The notes under the pieces were generated by a model that searched no databases, had not been told where the DNA came from, and saw only the letters and a program-made list of their open reading frames with translations. DNA of 64,000 nucleotides from Sphingobacteriaceae bacterium (GTDB taxonomy: Bacteria; Bacteroidota; Bacteroidia; B-17B0; Aurantibacillaceae), in NCBI GenBank assembly GCA_947453445.1, contig CANGGP010000007.1, positions 17,985 to 81,984 of the forward strand. The letters run 5' to 3'. Shown in pieces: positions 27,760 through 36,305 of the stretch. Made by a program: the position numbers and the translations under genes. Positions within the stretch are counted from its first letter, which is position 1. Each line of letters opens with the position of its first letter.

Positions 27760-28407
27760 TTAATCAGTTTTTAATTTGATACCATCAGCTTTACAAGTAA
27801 CGGTTTCAATCCATGATTTACCACCTTTACCTACAACAGTTTTTCTGTCGAAACGTACATTGATGAAATAATCAATATCCGGGTATTTTTCGATTAAGCC
27901 ATAAAAAGCATAATCTCTGGCAGGATCAGCAGTAGCAACCACTGCGCTACCTGTATTTACTTTAAACTTAGAAAGTAAGTTGGCTAAAAATCCACCACCT
28001 GGTTTCTTAGCTGCGGTGCCTAAACCAACGCTTGCTGAAGAATAAATGGTATTGAAGATATCATTGTCGTACAATGTACCTGTAATGGCTTCACCATTGG
28101 CAGGTGCAAAATACATTACTTCCGAAACTTCTGTTCTGGTAGTACGACCTTGTTTAATATTCGATGCATATGTACCGGAAAGAATTTTAGCTCTTTCTTT
28201 GGTTGCAGGATTAGGAGCACCAAAGGTACCACCAACGGTTGTTTCTGATTGTAAATTTCCAACCAAAGTAAAATCGTTGCGTGAAAGTGGTTTAAAGTGC
28301 AAAGACATGTATTTAATGTCTTTTTGTAACGTTGTACTCGCGCTACCGCAAGACATCATCCAAAAGGCCGAAGCGGCAATGAATGAATAGGTTATTATTT
28401 TTTTCAT
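27760..28407 (-). CDS. Lipoprotein, paralogue of the upstream lipoprotein
   Basis: 215 residues from ATG 28407 (MKKIITYSF). Lipobox MMSC at the signal end. The last 50 residues (AFYGLIEKYPDIDYFINVR .. KADGIKLKTD) align with the end of the protein encoded at 28460-28900, so the two are paralogues. Resembles conserved Bacteroidota surface lipoproteins of unknown role. A terminator follows. Confidence 0.75.
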   Translation of the reverse strand: MKKIITYSFIAASAFWMMSCGSASTTLQKDIKYMSLHFKPLSRNDFTLVGNLQSETTVGGTFGAPNPATKERAKILSGTYASNIKQGRTTRTEVSEVMYFAPANGEAITGTLYDNDIFNTIYSSASVGLGTAAKKPGGGFLANLLSKFKVNTGSAVVATADPARDYAFYGLIEKYPDIDYFINVRFDRKTVVGKGGKSWIETVTCKADGIKLKTD

Positions 28408-28459
28408 TTTAAAATTTTTATGAGTTAACAATTATCTTAACTAAACAGAAAGACCTAGA

Positions 28460-28900
28460 TTATTTTTCAGTATTTAAAGTAATACCTTTTGCAACAATCT
28501 TGATTTTGGTGTTGTACTTAGTATAAAGGAATAACCATTTTTTTGTGAACTCTTTAGAGATACGGATGTTGGTTAAGTAGTCGAAGTTAGGATTCGCATC
28601 CAACAAACGGTAAGCAGCAATTTTAGATTCTAAATCTAAATAATATCCACTTACAAATCCTTGGCGTAATTCGTTCTTTTGCTCACCAACAGCTTTAGCG
28701 CCACGTAAGCTACCACCAAATGTAGACCAAGCTTTAATTTCTACTTCTGCACTCACATCCTTAGATAATTTGTAATCTGCACGTGTTACAGTCATACCAG
28801 GAAACGGTACCGAGTTTTTTGAATTTGATGAAATTTTACTTGTGCAAGATGCCAAGAAAAGTGCTGAAGCCGCACCTACTACTAATAATAACTTTTTCAT
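28460..28900 (-). CDS. Lipoprotein, paralogue of the downstream lipoprotein
   Basis: 146 residues. Signal peptide with lipobox LASC. The C-terminal block AAYRLLDANPNFDYLTNIR .. KGITLNTEK matches the pattern of the neighbour at 27760-28407. The two genes are separated by 52 nt on the same strand and probably arose by tandem duplication. Function unknown. Confidence 0.75.
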   Translation of the reverse strand: MKKLLLVVGAASALFLASCTSKISSNSKNSVPFPGMTVTRADYKLSKDVSAEVEIKAWSTFGGSLRGAKAVGEQKNELRQGFVSGYYLDLESKIAAYRLLDANPNFDYLTNIRISKEFTKKWLFLYTKYNTKIKIVAKGITLNTEK

Positions 28901-29215
28901 TGTTTTTTGTATTAATTGTTAGATTAATTTTGAATTGCAAGCAAATATATAAGTATTATTCATATTAAAAAAAATATAAAATCAGGTTTTTGTAAAAGAA
29001 ATACATTTACTCGTAGAACATTTGTCATGTTCTGTCTAAATTGTTATAATTCAATTTTTTGGGACACTCGAAGCATGAACAACCCCAAAAAATTAATGTT
29101 TGCATTGCAATCATTTAATCTGAAAGGGGTTCAATAGTGCGCAATTGACCACGATGAATGAATCGGGTAAAAAATTTAAAAGTGCTTTCGCGATTTTAAG
29201 AAATGACACATTATT
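28901..29215. other. Intergenic region with a minus-strand promoter element
   Basis: 315 nt between two minus-strand genes. TATATTTG on the minus strand (28949 to 28942) is the probable -7 element of the lipoprotein gene starting at 28900. A short hairpin, GAACAT-TTGTC-ATGTTC, lies at 29016-29032. No gene is seen. Confidence 0.45.
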
Positions 29216-29845
29216 TTATTTCGCAGACCTGGCCTTAAGTGCCGATAAAATGATGGGAGCCACCGAAATAAAAATAATACCCAAACACACCAAATCAATG
29301 TGTTTACGAATAAATTCAACTTCACCCAGTAAATAACCGGCTGTGGTTAGGCTGCCAATCCACAAGGCGCCACCCAATAAATCGAAGCTTAAAAATTTAC
29401 GGTAATTCATTTCACCAATACCTGCGGCAAATGGCGCAAAGGTTCTTACAAAAGGAACAAATCTGGCCATGATGATGGCTTTGGTGCCGTGCTTCTCGAA
29501 GAATTCATGCGTTTTATCTAAATACTCGCGTTTTACCAAAGCCTTGCCCTTTAGTTTAAGATTAAAAATATTCACCCCAATTTTGCGACCAATCCAATAG
29601 TTACAATTATCGCCCAATACAGCCGCAATAAATAACAGAATTAATAAATACGACATACTCAAATGCCCGGTTCTTGCAAATAAACCCGCAGTAAAAAGCA
29701 ATGAATCGCCCGGTAAAAAAGGCATGGCCACCAATCCGGTTTCAATAAAAATTACCAAAAACAAAACCGTGTAAATGGTGCCCCCGTAATTGGCAAATAA
29801 CCAGTCGAAATCTAAATGTAAAATGTGTTGGAAAAGTTCTAACAT
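29216..29845 (-). CDS. DedA-family (SNARE-associated / VTT domain) membrane protein
   Basis: 209 residues with about five hydrophobic helices. Family motifs: FLPGDSLLFTAGLFA, GDNCNYWIGRKIG, and FEKHGTKAIIMARFVPFVRTFAPFAAGIGEM, where the acidic and Arg residues essential for transport lie. DedA proteins are proposed lipid-carrier flippases (undecaprenyl phosphate recycling) dependent on proton motive force. A 14-bp tandem repeat lies directly upstream. Confidence 0.92.
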   Translation of the reverse strand: MLELFQHILHLDFDWLFANYGGTIYTVLFLVIFIETGLVAMPFLPGDSLLFTAGLFARTGHLSMSYLLILLFIAAVLGDNCNYWIGRKIGVNIFNLKLKGKALVKREYLDKTHEFFEKHGTKAIIMARFVPFVRTFAPFAAGIGEMNYRKFLSFDLLGGALWIGSLTTAGYLLGEVEFIRKHIDLVCLGIIFISVAPIILSALKARSAK

Positions 29846-29849
29846 GATA

Positions 29850-29897
29850 AAAATTAAGAATTAAAAATTAAGAATTAAAAATTAAGAATTAAAAATT
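29850..29897. repeat. 14-bp AT-rich tandem repeat
   Basis: The unit AAAATTAAGAATTA occurs 3.4 times without mismatch between the rhodanese gene and dedA. It covers most of the 56-nt gap and could carry the promoter of dedA or vary in length between strains. Confidence 0.85.
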
Positions 29898-29901
29898 GGC
29901 A

Positions 29902-30204
29902 TTAGCCGCCAAACTCCTCTAAATAGGCCATAATGCCACCGTTCAAATTATACAAATTGGTATATCCCATTTGTGATTCAAGCGCCGCAATCACCGAAGC
30001 GCTGCGTTTACCGCTGCGGCAATGTACCACTACTTGTTTGTTTTTGTCGATTTCAGAAGCGCGTTCAAGGGCTTCTCCCATAGGTATTAAAAGACCATTG
30101 ATGTTCACATCATCATATTCGTATTCTTCGCGCACATCAATCAATTGAAAGTCTGCCTTGGCATCCATCAATGCTTTTAATTCTTTTGCTGTAATTTCTT
30201 TCAT
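29902..30204 (-). CDS. Single-domain rhodanese-like protein
   Basis: 100 residues, one rhodanese domain. The active-site loop is HCRSGKRS with catalytic Cys62; LIDVREEYEYDDVNINGLLIPMGE is the usual N-terminal block. It is a cytoplasmic persulfide carrier. It lies 3 nt after comA, a sulfonate-forming enzyme, so a sulfur-delivery link is conceivable but unproven. Confidence 0.9.
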   Translation of the reverse strand: MKEITAKELKALMDAKADFQLIDVREEYEYDDVNINGLLIPMGEALERASEIDKNKQVVVHCRSGKRSASVIAALESQMGYTNLYNLNGGIMAYLEEFGG

Positions 30205-30207
30205 TGT

Positions 30208-30996
30208 TTATTCGTAACTGTGTTTAAAAGATTCAGGTAAAAACGTAAAAAAGGTATCGCCTCTTAAGCCTAAACGCAAGGTCTCTAAAGGAATCACATC
30301 ATCAACGGCAATATTGCCAACATTCACATTGCTGCCAAACAATTTTAAAAAATATACTTGTTGACCTTTTTGTGGTGTTTCCCAGATAATATTTTCTGCC
30401 TTTACTTTGCTTACAATACGGTTAATGAGTACGGTGTGCGCACTGCCATTCTTGTGAAAAATACCCACTGTGCCGCTTTCGCGAGCCTCGGCAATCACTT
30501 TGGTGGCACCTGCATCCAATTCTTTTTGCATCATGCTAATCCATCGTGCCGGATGAATAATAATGCCTTCTTCTTTGCTGCCAACTTCACTCAAAACCGT
30601 AAAATTTTTGGATAAGATGTTGATGTACTCGCATTTTTTATCATGGTTTAACTCAATACTGCCATCGCTTACTTCAGCAGCATCCAGACCCAATTCTTGA
30701 ATGTATTCAATGTATTGGGCAAATTGGTTGCGCACCACAAATGCTTCAAACAAGGTGCCGCCTACATACACTTTAATGCCCGCACTTTTGTATAAATTAA
30801 TTTTTTCTTTTACGTTTTTCGAAATCACCGAGGTGCCAAATCCCAATTTCACAAAATCAACGTAATCGGCCGATGTGCTGATAAAATCTTCTGCTTGTCT
30901 TAAGCTAATGCCCTTATCCATCACCATGGTCACACCATCTTTACGAGGTTTGGCGGTGCGAGTGGGTAGCGGGGAAAGTTTGATATGACTCAACAT
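30208..30996 (-). CDS. comA: Phosphosulfolactate synthase (ComA)
   Basis: 262 residues. The sequence follows archaeal ComA closely: VMDKGISLRQAEDF, DYVDFVKLGFGTS, KVYVGGTLFE, AEVSDGS, VLSEVG, IAEARESG, APQK-type ETPQKGQQVYF, and ETLRLGLRGDTF. The enzyme adds sulfite to phosphoenolpyruvate to give 2-phosphosulfolactate. ComB, the next enzyme, is at 1432-2187. The rhodanese gene is 3 nt downstream and the TPR gene 3 nt upstream, implying one transcript. The end product in this phylum is not certain. Confidence 0.93.
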   Translation of the reverse strand: MLSHIKLSPLPTRTAKPRKDGVTMVMDKGISLRQAEDFISTSADYVDFVKLGFGTSVISKNVKEKINLYKSAGIKVYVGGTLFEAFVVRNQFAQYIEYIQELGLDAAEVSDGSIELNHDKKCEYINILSKNFTVLSEVGSKEEGIIIHPARWISMMQKELDAGATKVIAEARESGTVGIFHKNGSAHTVLINRIVSKVKAENIIWETPQKGQQVYFLKLFGSNVNVGNIAVDDVIPLETLRLGLRGDTFFTFLPESFKHSYE

Positions 30997-30999
30997 AAT

Positions 31000-32412
31000 T
31001 TATTTTTTAAATGTAGAAATTAAATTTAAGATTTCTGAATCGTTGGCCAATACCGGTGCATATTCAAAAATCTCGGCGTGTTTGGTATAATCCATTTGCA
31101 AGGCCTGTTCAAAAAACTCCATCGATTCTTTGCGTTTGTGACTGTCAATAAAAATCACACCTAAGCGATAATACAATTCGGCCACATCCGGAAATTTTTT
31201 AATGCCATCCAATAAGGTGTTGATGCACTCTTCCATATAACCGCTGTGGTGCAATAGTTTGGCGTAATCCAAGTAGGCATCGTAATCAGGGTAATCGAGT
31301 TCTATCACCCTTTGAAAGGCTAAGCCCGCCTCTTCAATAAAGCCCAATTTTTCTTGCACCTCCGCAAACACATACCAATACTCGGCTTCGTTGGGATTGA
31401 TTTCAATTGCTTTTTTAACGTAATGTACACTTTCTGTTAATCGATTCAAAGCATCCAACACCACGCCAATTCCCAGCCAAGCATCGGCATTAGCGGGATC
31501 CAACTTCACACACTTGTTGTAATTCACAAGCGCTTCCTCATAACGGTCTAAATTTTCATAACACTCACCAATGTAATAATAAGTGGTTGGGTCGTGGTCT
31601 TCGTGTTTAAAAGTTTCACGATACACCTCAATGGCATCTTCGTAACGCTCTAATTGTGCCAATGAATTGGCTTTGTTAAAGTAAGCCGAACTAAATTGTT
31701 CGTTAATGGCAATGGCATAATCGTAAGCCTGAATGGCTTTTTCAAACAAGCCCATACGGCTGTAACCCAAGCCCAAATTAAACCAGGCAAAATAACTGTA
31801 TGGGTGGTTGTCAATATAATCCTCAAAAAAAGCAATGGCTTCGTGCGACTTACCTGTTAAATCAAAACAAAGCGATAATTCATTCAGTGCCATTTCGTTT
31901 TTGGCATTTAATTTTATGGCTTTTTTCAAATAATACAAGGCATCATCGGGCTTGTCTTCATTCAAAAATTCAATACCAAGCGCCACATACACCTCGTCCT
32001 TATTTTCCGCCAAAGGCAAAGCATTTTTAAAATTTTCAATGGCTTGTTCGCCCAATCCCATTTGACTGTAAATGTAACCACGGGCCATGTACAAATCAAA
32101 ATTGTTGCGTTCAATTTGTTCAACTTCATTTAAAATGGTTAAAGCCTCGTGGGTGTAATGTTGACTCGATAAATACTGCGCGTATCGAATTTTAATGATG
32201 CTCGAAAAAGGGAAACGCTCTAAGCCATAATCAATGGCTTTTTTGGCCAAATCATAATTGAGCCACTGCAAATAATAATCAATGATTTCTTCAATATCAT
32301 CGGCATCAAAATAGTGCACCGTGCCGGTGTTTATCATGTCCTCGAATTGCTTTAAATGCTCTTCAAATTCTTTATCGTTCAGTCCGTCTGCTTCGTTATC
32401 AAACTCACTCAT
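31000..32412 (-). CDS. Tetratricopeptide-repeat protein
   Basis: 470 residues made of about twelve TPR units from residue 45 to the C-terminus (for example AWFNLGLGYSRMGLFEKAIQAYDYAIAIN and ADAWLGIGVVLDALNRLTESVHYVKKAIEINP). The N-terminus is acidic and there is no signal peptide, so it is cytoplasmic. It is a scaffold for protein interactions of unknown partner. It is the first gene of the run with comA and the rhodanese. Confidence 0.88.
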   Translation of the reverse strand: MSEFDNEADGLNDKEFEEHLKQFEDMINTGTVHYFDADDIEEIIDYYLQWLNYDLAKKAIDYGLERFPFSSIIKIRYAQYLSSQHYTHEALTILNEVEQIERNNFDLYMARGYIYSQMGLGEQAIENFKNALPLAENKDEVYVALGIEFLNEDKPDDALYYLKKAIKLNAKNEMALNELSLCFDLTGKSHEAIAFFEDYIDNHPYSYFAWFNLGLGYSRMGLFEKAIQAYDYAIAINEQFSSAYFNKANSLAQLERYEDAIEVYRETFKHEDHDPTTYYYIGECYENLDRYEEALVNYNKCVKLDPANADAWLGIGVVLDALNRLTESVHYVKKAIEINPNEAEYWYVFAEVQEKLGFIEEAGLAFQRVIELDYPDYDAYLDYAKLLHHSGYMEECINTLLDGIKKFPDVAELYYRLGVIFIDSHKRKESMEFFEQALQMDYTKHAEIFEYAPVLANDSEILNLISTFKK

Positions 32413-32518
32413 ACTCAGAAAATACTATTCTTTAAAATTACGGCAATAATTTCGGTAAAAAAGGTTGATTTTTTTAAAAAAAGTTATTATAAAATGGATG
32501 ATTTTTTTGAGTTCTAAC

Positions 32519-32732
32519 TGTTTTTGGGGGCACCCCGTGAAGCAGAAAAACTCGAAACTCTCTGATTATTTTTCTGCTTCACGGGTCGGGCTGCGTAGTT
32601 TATCCCAACGAATGTAGGGAGGCTCCGCTGAACACAATCTGGCTAATTAAGCCACAGGCTTAATTCCCTGCTACAGTTTTTTGGCCGCAAAGAACGGGCG
32701 GCCAAAAGAACTACCCCTTCGCATCCCTTGCC
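32519..32732 (+). repeat. Structured dispersed repeat, copy B
   Basis: A T-run and GGGGGCACCCC precede a perfect 17-bp hairpin, arms 32534-32550 and 32569-32585, sharing TGAAGCAGAAA with copy A. Then TCGGGCTGC, AGGCTCCGCT, the hairpin TTAAGCCACAGGCTTAA, GGCCGC..GCGGCC (32683-32703) and CTTCGCATCCCTTGCC. It fills most of the 400-nt gap between 32413 and 32813, where no gene is visible. Confidence 0.75.
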
Positions 32733-32813
32733 CAAATATCCGTGCTTTGGCTTTATGATTTACTCGGCAAGTAAATTCATAGAATAGATTAATAGTAAAA
32801 AGAAATTAGGGGT

Positions 32814-33710
32814 TTAATTTTTACTCAAAATTATTTTTTCTGTCTTGATTACTGCACCATCCACCACCAAGGAATACAAATAAAGTCCGTTAGTATAATT
32901 TGAAGGCACATAAATAAAATCAAAATCACTTGTCACTTTATAGGTCTCAAGTAATTTGCCTTGCATGTCCTGCACCCTAATTTCAGCTGATTTATAATTT
33001 TTGGGTAAATCGTATTTTAATTTGATTTGATCGTTAACGGGGTTGGGGTAAAACAATGGTTCGCTATTATTATTGCCTTGGTATTCGGGGCGACCAATTG
33101 TGGTGCCGGTGGCGCTGCATTGGATGCAGGGGATTACACCAGGTAAATTGTATATTTCATAACGGTTAATTTGGGAAAATTGAGAACCGGTAACTTTAAT
33201 GACTTTTAATTTTGTGCTTAAGCCGTCGAAAAACACATTGTCATAATTTGAGAAAACATTATTGCCGTTTGTTGAACTATTAGATACCCTTGAGCTTGAA
33301 TCCTTATAAAAGATTTGGGTACCATTATCCTTAAAAATATAAGTTTTAGGTGGAAATGGGTTAACAGAAGAAGTATAGGTGTAAAGCACATATTCAATGT
33401 TGTTATCCAAATCGAATAGATTATCTGACACGTAATTAACTTCAATATTTGGATTTGAACTTAATGCAATACTTGGTATTTGTATTGAGGAAAAGAGGGA
33501 ATTATTCAAGTTGAATATTTTTATTGTTTTGGATGGACCATCAAGCAAAACATATTTGTAACCAAGACTTGTAAATTTGGTTAAGTACATAGGACTAGTA
33601 CTAGCAGATGAATTTTGACTGACAGTGTAACTAGAATTTAGGCTAATTTGTGCATTGTTAAGCAGTGATGCAAAAATAAGTACGCTTGTGAATTTTAGTA
33701 TTTTTTTCAT
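32814..33710 (-). CDS. Secreted protein with probable T9SS C-terminal sorting domain
   Basis: 298 residues from ATG 33710 (MKKILKFTSVLIF), giving a signal peptide ending LLNNAQ. The last 85 residues form a por-secretion tail: EPLFYPNPVNDQIKLKYDLP, EIRVQDMQGKLLETYKV, YTNGLYLYSLVVDGAVIKTEKIILSK. The middle has no recognised domain; CIQCSATGT is a small Cys pair. Transported across the outer membrane by the type IX system by inference. TATATTTG at 33739 to 33732 is its likely promoter. Confidence 0.82.
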   Translation of the reverse strand: MKKILKFTSVLIFASLLNNAQISLNSSYTVSQNSSASTSPMYLTKFTSLGYKYVLLDGPSKTIKIFNLNNSLFSSIQIPSIALSSNPNIEVNYVSDNLFDLDNNIEYVLYTYTSSVNPFPPKTYIFKDNGTQIFYKDSSSRVSNSSTNGNNVFSNYDNVFFDGLSTKLKVIKVTGSQFSQINRYEIYNLPGVIPCIQCSATGTTIGRPEYQGNNNSEPLFYPNPVNDQIKLKYDLPKNYKSAEIRVQDMQGKLLETYKVTSDFDFIYVPSNYTNGLYLYSLVVDGAVIKTEKIILSKN

Positions 33711-33731
33711 ATGGGTTGATTTAAGATTACA

Positions 33732-33739
33732 CAAATATA
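33732..33739 (-). promoter_or_regulatory. -7 element of the T9SS cargo gene
   Basis: TATATTTG on the minus strand, 21 nt before ATG 33710; no clear -33 TTG partner. Confidence 0.5.
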
Positions 33740-33773
33740 AAAAAATCCGCCCTTTTATGGAGCGGATTTTTTT
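33740..33773. terminator. Terminator hairpin downstream of acyl-CoA dehydrogenase
   Basis: AAAAATCCGC / GCGGATTTTT with an 11-nt loop, A- and T-tracts on both sides; separates the dehydrogenase (minus strand) from the next minus-strand promoter. Confidence 0.8.
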
Positions 33774-33895
33774 ACAATGGAATTTTGCGTCATTCTCAAC
33801 TTCCCGAAACAAGTTCGGGACAATTGTTTCAGAATTGGTTCCTGAGTAAGTTTAAAACCTCAGAGATGCTGAAATAAATTCAGCATGACTGTTTC
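33774..33895. repeat. Palindromic intergenic repeat pieces
   Basis: TCCCGAAACAAGTTCGGGA (33802-33820) and TGCTGAAATAAATTCAGCA are hairpins of the kind recurring between genes in many Bacteroidota (forms of GATCCTGAAACAAGTTCAGG). They lie between the dehydrogenase stop and the terminator. Confidence 0.6.
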
Positions 33896-33899
33896 AATT

Positions 33900-35039
33900 C
33901 TAAGCCAACACAGCTCTTGAAATCACAATGCGCTGTACTTCGCTGGTGCCTTCGTAAATCTGTGTAATTTTTGCATCACGCATCAAACGCTCAACATGGT
34001 ATTCTTTTACATAACCATAACCACCGTGCACCTGCACTGCCTCTGTAGTTACCCACATGGCTGTTTCGCTGGCAAATACTTTGGCCATGGCACTTTCTTT
34101 ATCCAATGGCAAATGTTGGTCTTTTAACCAAGCAGCACGGTAAATCAATAAACGTGAAGCTTCAATTTTGGTGGCCATATCCGCCAACTTAAATTGTATG
34201 GCTTGGTGTTTCGAAATTTCTTTTCCAAATGCTTTGCGTTCTTTTGAATAAGCCAATGCCAATTCATAAGCACCGCTGGCAATGCCCAATGCTTGAGAAG
34301 CAATACCAATGCGACCGCCACTCAAAGTTTTCATGGCAAATTTAAAACCAAATCCTTCGTCACCAATGCGGTTGGCCTTAGGCACTTTTACATTGTCGAA
34401 CATCAATGAATGTGTATCGCTTCCGCGAATACCCATTTTGTTTTCTTTAGGACCAATTGTAAAGCCCGGCATGCCTTTTTCAATAATTAAAGCATTAATG
34501 CCCTTATGGCCCGCTTCAACATGTGTTTGCGCAATCACCAAATAAGTTGACGCACTGCTGCCGTTTGTAATCCAGTTTTTGGTACCGTTCACCAAATAAT
34601 GGTCACCCATATCAATGGCTGTCGTTCTTTGTGAAGTGGCATCGCTGCCGGCCTCAGGTTCTGATAAGCAGAAAGCCCCAATTTTTTCACCCTTCGCCAA
34701 AGGCACTAAGTATTTTTGTTTTTGTTCTTCGTTGCCAAATGTTTCTAAGCCCCAACAAACCAATGAATTGTTTACACTCATAATCACACTGCAAGAAGCA
34801 TCAACTTTTGAAATTTCTTCCATGGCCAACACATAAGAAATTGTATCCATGCCGCCTCCGCCGTATTTAGGATCAACCATCATGCCCAAAAAACCCAACT
34901 CACCCATCTTTTTCACCTGTTCTGCCGGAAAGGTTTGATGTTCATCTCTTTCAATAACGCCCGGTTTTAATTCATTCTGCGCAAACTCTCTGGCTGCTGT
35001 TTGAATCATCAAATGTTCTTCTGTTAATTCGAATTGCAT
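33900..35039 (-). CDS. Acyl-CoA dehydrogenase (short/branched-chain type)
   Basis: 379 residues, full-length ACAD. The flavin-binding block CLSEPEAGSDA, KNWITNGSSAS, GGRIGIASQALGIASGAYELALAYSKERKAFG, VQVHGGYGYVKEYHVERLMRDAKITQIYEGTSEVQR; the Glu in IYEGTSE is the catalytic base position of short-chain enzymes. It oxidises acyl-CoA to enoyl-CoA with electrons passed to ETF. IcmF and hydroxybutyryl-CoA dehydrogenase in this window suit the same catabolism. TATATTTG at 35088 to 35081 is the likely promoter. Confidence 0.94.
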   Translation of the reverse strand: MQFELTEEHLMIQTAAREFAQNELKPGVIERDEHQTFPAEQVKKMGELGFLGMMVDPKYGGGGMDTISYVLAMEEISKVDASCSVIMSVNNSLVCWGLETFGNEEQKQKYLVPLAKGEKIGAFCLSEPEAGSDATSQRTTAIDMGDHYLVNGTKNWITNGSSASTYLVIAQTHVEAGHKGINALIIEKGMPGFTIGPKENKMGIRGSDTHSLMFDNVKVPKANRIGDEGFGFKFAMKTLSGGRIGIASQALGIASGAYELALAYSKERKAFGKEISKHQAIQFKLADMATKIEASRLLIYRAAWLKDQHLPLDKESAMAKVFASETAMWVTTEAVQVHGGYGYVKEYHVERLMRDAKITQIYEGTSEVQRIVISRAVLA

Positions 35040-35192
35040 GATTTCTGTTTTTACGATTAATACTATTTTTTGTAACCTTGCAAATATATAGGTTTCGACG
35101 CTTAAAAAAAAGAGGAAAAACCAAGCATTTTATTTGCTTAAAAATAACAAAGCAATGAAAAAAAGGTTTAAAAAATTGACAACGTAAAGGGC

Positions 35193-36257
35193 ATGAAAAT
35201 TCTTGGTTTAATGAGCGGCACATCCTTAGATGGCTTAGACATAGCACTTTGCAGGTTTAACCAAGGGCAAGCTGCTTTGCAATATGAGATTTTGCATGCC
35301 GAAACTTTTGCCTATGATACACATTGGAAGAGTCGTTTAAGCACGGCCCAAACATTAAGTGCTGAAAATTATTTTGCTTTACATGCACAGTACGGTGCAT
35401 ACATAGCGGAACAAATCAAAGTTTTTTTATCAAAACACAATCAAAGTGTTGATGCCATTGCTTCACACGGCCATACCATTTTTCACCAACCAAAGCAGGG
35501 ATTTACAAGTCAGTTGGGTTGTGGCGCTACCATTGCCGCGCAAACAGGCATTCAAACAGTTTGCGATTTTAGAAGTTTGGATGTGGCCCTAAATGGTCAA
35601 GGTGCCCCTTTGGTGCCTATTGGCGATGAATTGTTATTTTCAGATGTTGAAGCATGTTTAAACATTGGCGGAATTGCGAATATTTCTATCAAGCAAAATG
35701 GTAAACGCATTGCTTTTGATATTTGCGAAGCCAACATGGTGCTGAATTTTTTAGCCGAAAAGCTGCATTTGTCCTATGATGAAAACGGCCACATAGCAGC
35801 CCAAGGTAAAATTGACAATGCTTTATTACAACAATTAAATGCACTTTCATTTTACCAAGAGCAAGGGGCAAAGTCGTTGGGACGTGAATGGTTCGAGTTA
35901 AACATTGTGCCAATCATAGCGACCTCAAATTTAAGCGTGCAAGATTTGTTGGCCACCTTTAGCGAACATGTGGCTCAAATCATTAGCAATACATTCAATC
36001 ATTTTCGCATCACAAAATGTTTGGTCACCGGCGGTGGTGCATTCAACGGGCATTTGATACAAGGTATAAGGAGCAAAACCAATTGTGAAATTATTTTACC
36101 GACCAAACAAATTATCAATTTTAAGGAGGCTTTAATTTTTGCCTTCTTGGCTTATTTACGCTTAAATCAACAAGTCAATACATTGGCCACTGTTACGGGG
36201 GCTGCAGCTAACAGTATTGGTGGAGCTGTGTATTTGGGTGCCATTGTTAAAAAATAA
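35193..36257 (+). CDS. anmK: Anhydro-N-acetylmuramic acid kinase
   Basis: 354 residues. MSGTSLDGLDIALCRF at the start (ATP-binding block), HGHTIFHQPKQGFTSQLGCGATIAAQTGI, NIGGIANIS, and GGGAFNG near the C-terminus fit AnmK. It converts anhydroMurNAc to MurNAc-6-phosphate in cell-wall recycling. Transcribed divergently from the acyl-CoA dehydrogenase. Confidence 0.93.
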   Translation: MKILGLMSGTSLDGLDIALCRFNQGQAALQYEILHAETFAYDTHWKSRLSTAQTLSAENYFALHAQYGAYIAEQIKVFLSKHNQSVDAIASHGHTIFHQPKQGFTSQLGCGATIAAQTGIQTVCDFRSLDVALNGQGAPLVPIGDELLFSDVEACLNIGGIANISIKQNGKRIAFDICEANMVLNFLAEKLHLSYDENGHIAAQGKIDNALLQQLNALSFYQEQGAKSLGREWFELNIVPIIATSNLSVQDLLATFSEHVAQIISNTFNHFRITKCLVTGGGAFNGHLIQGIRSKTNCEIILPTKQIINFKEALIFAFLAYLRLNQQVNTLATVTGAAANSIGGAVYLGAIVKK

Positions 36258-36305
36258 GACTTAACAAATTAATTCATTAATTTTATTTAGCTAAAAATCC
36301 AGCCT

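Noticed and set aside
29145..29336. Plus-strand frame of 63 codons
   Set aside because: Its second half lies antisense to the end of dedA and the first half has no recognisable protein feature.
33711..33812. Longer N-terminus of the T9SS cargo protein starting at 33812
   Set aside because: It would hide the signal peptide and cover the promoter and terminator; ATG 33710 gives a standard signal.
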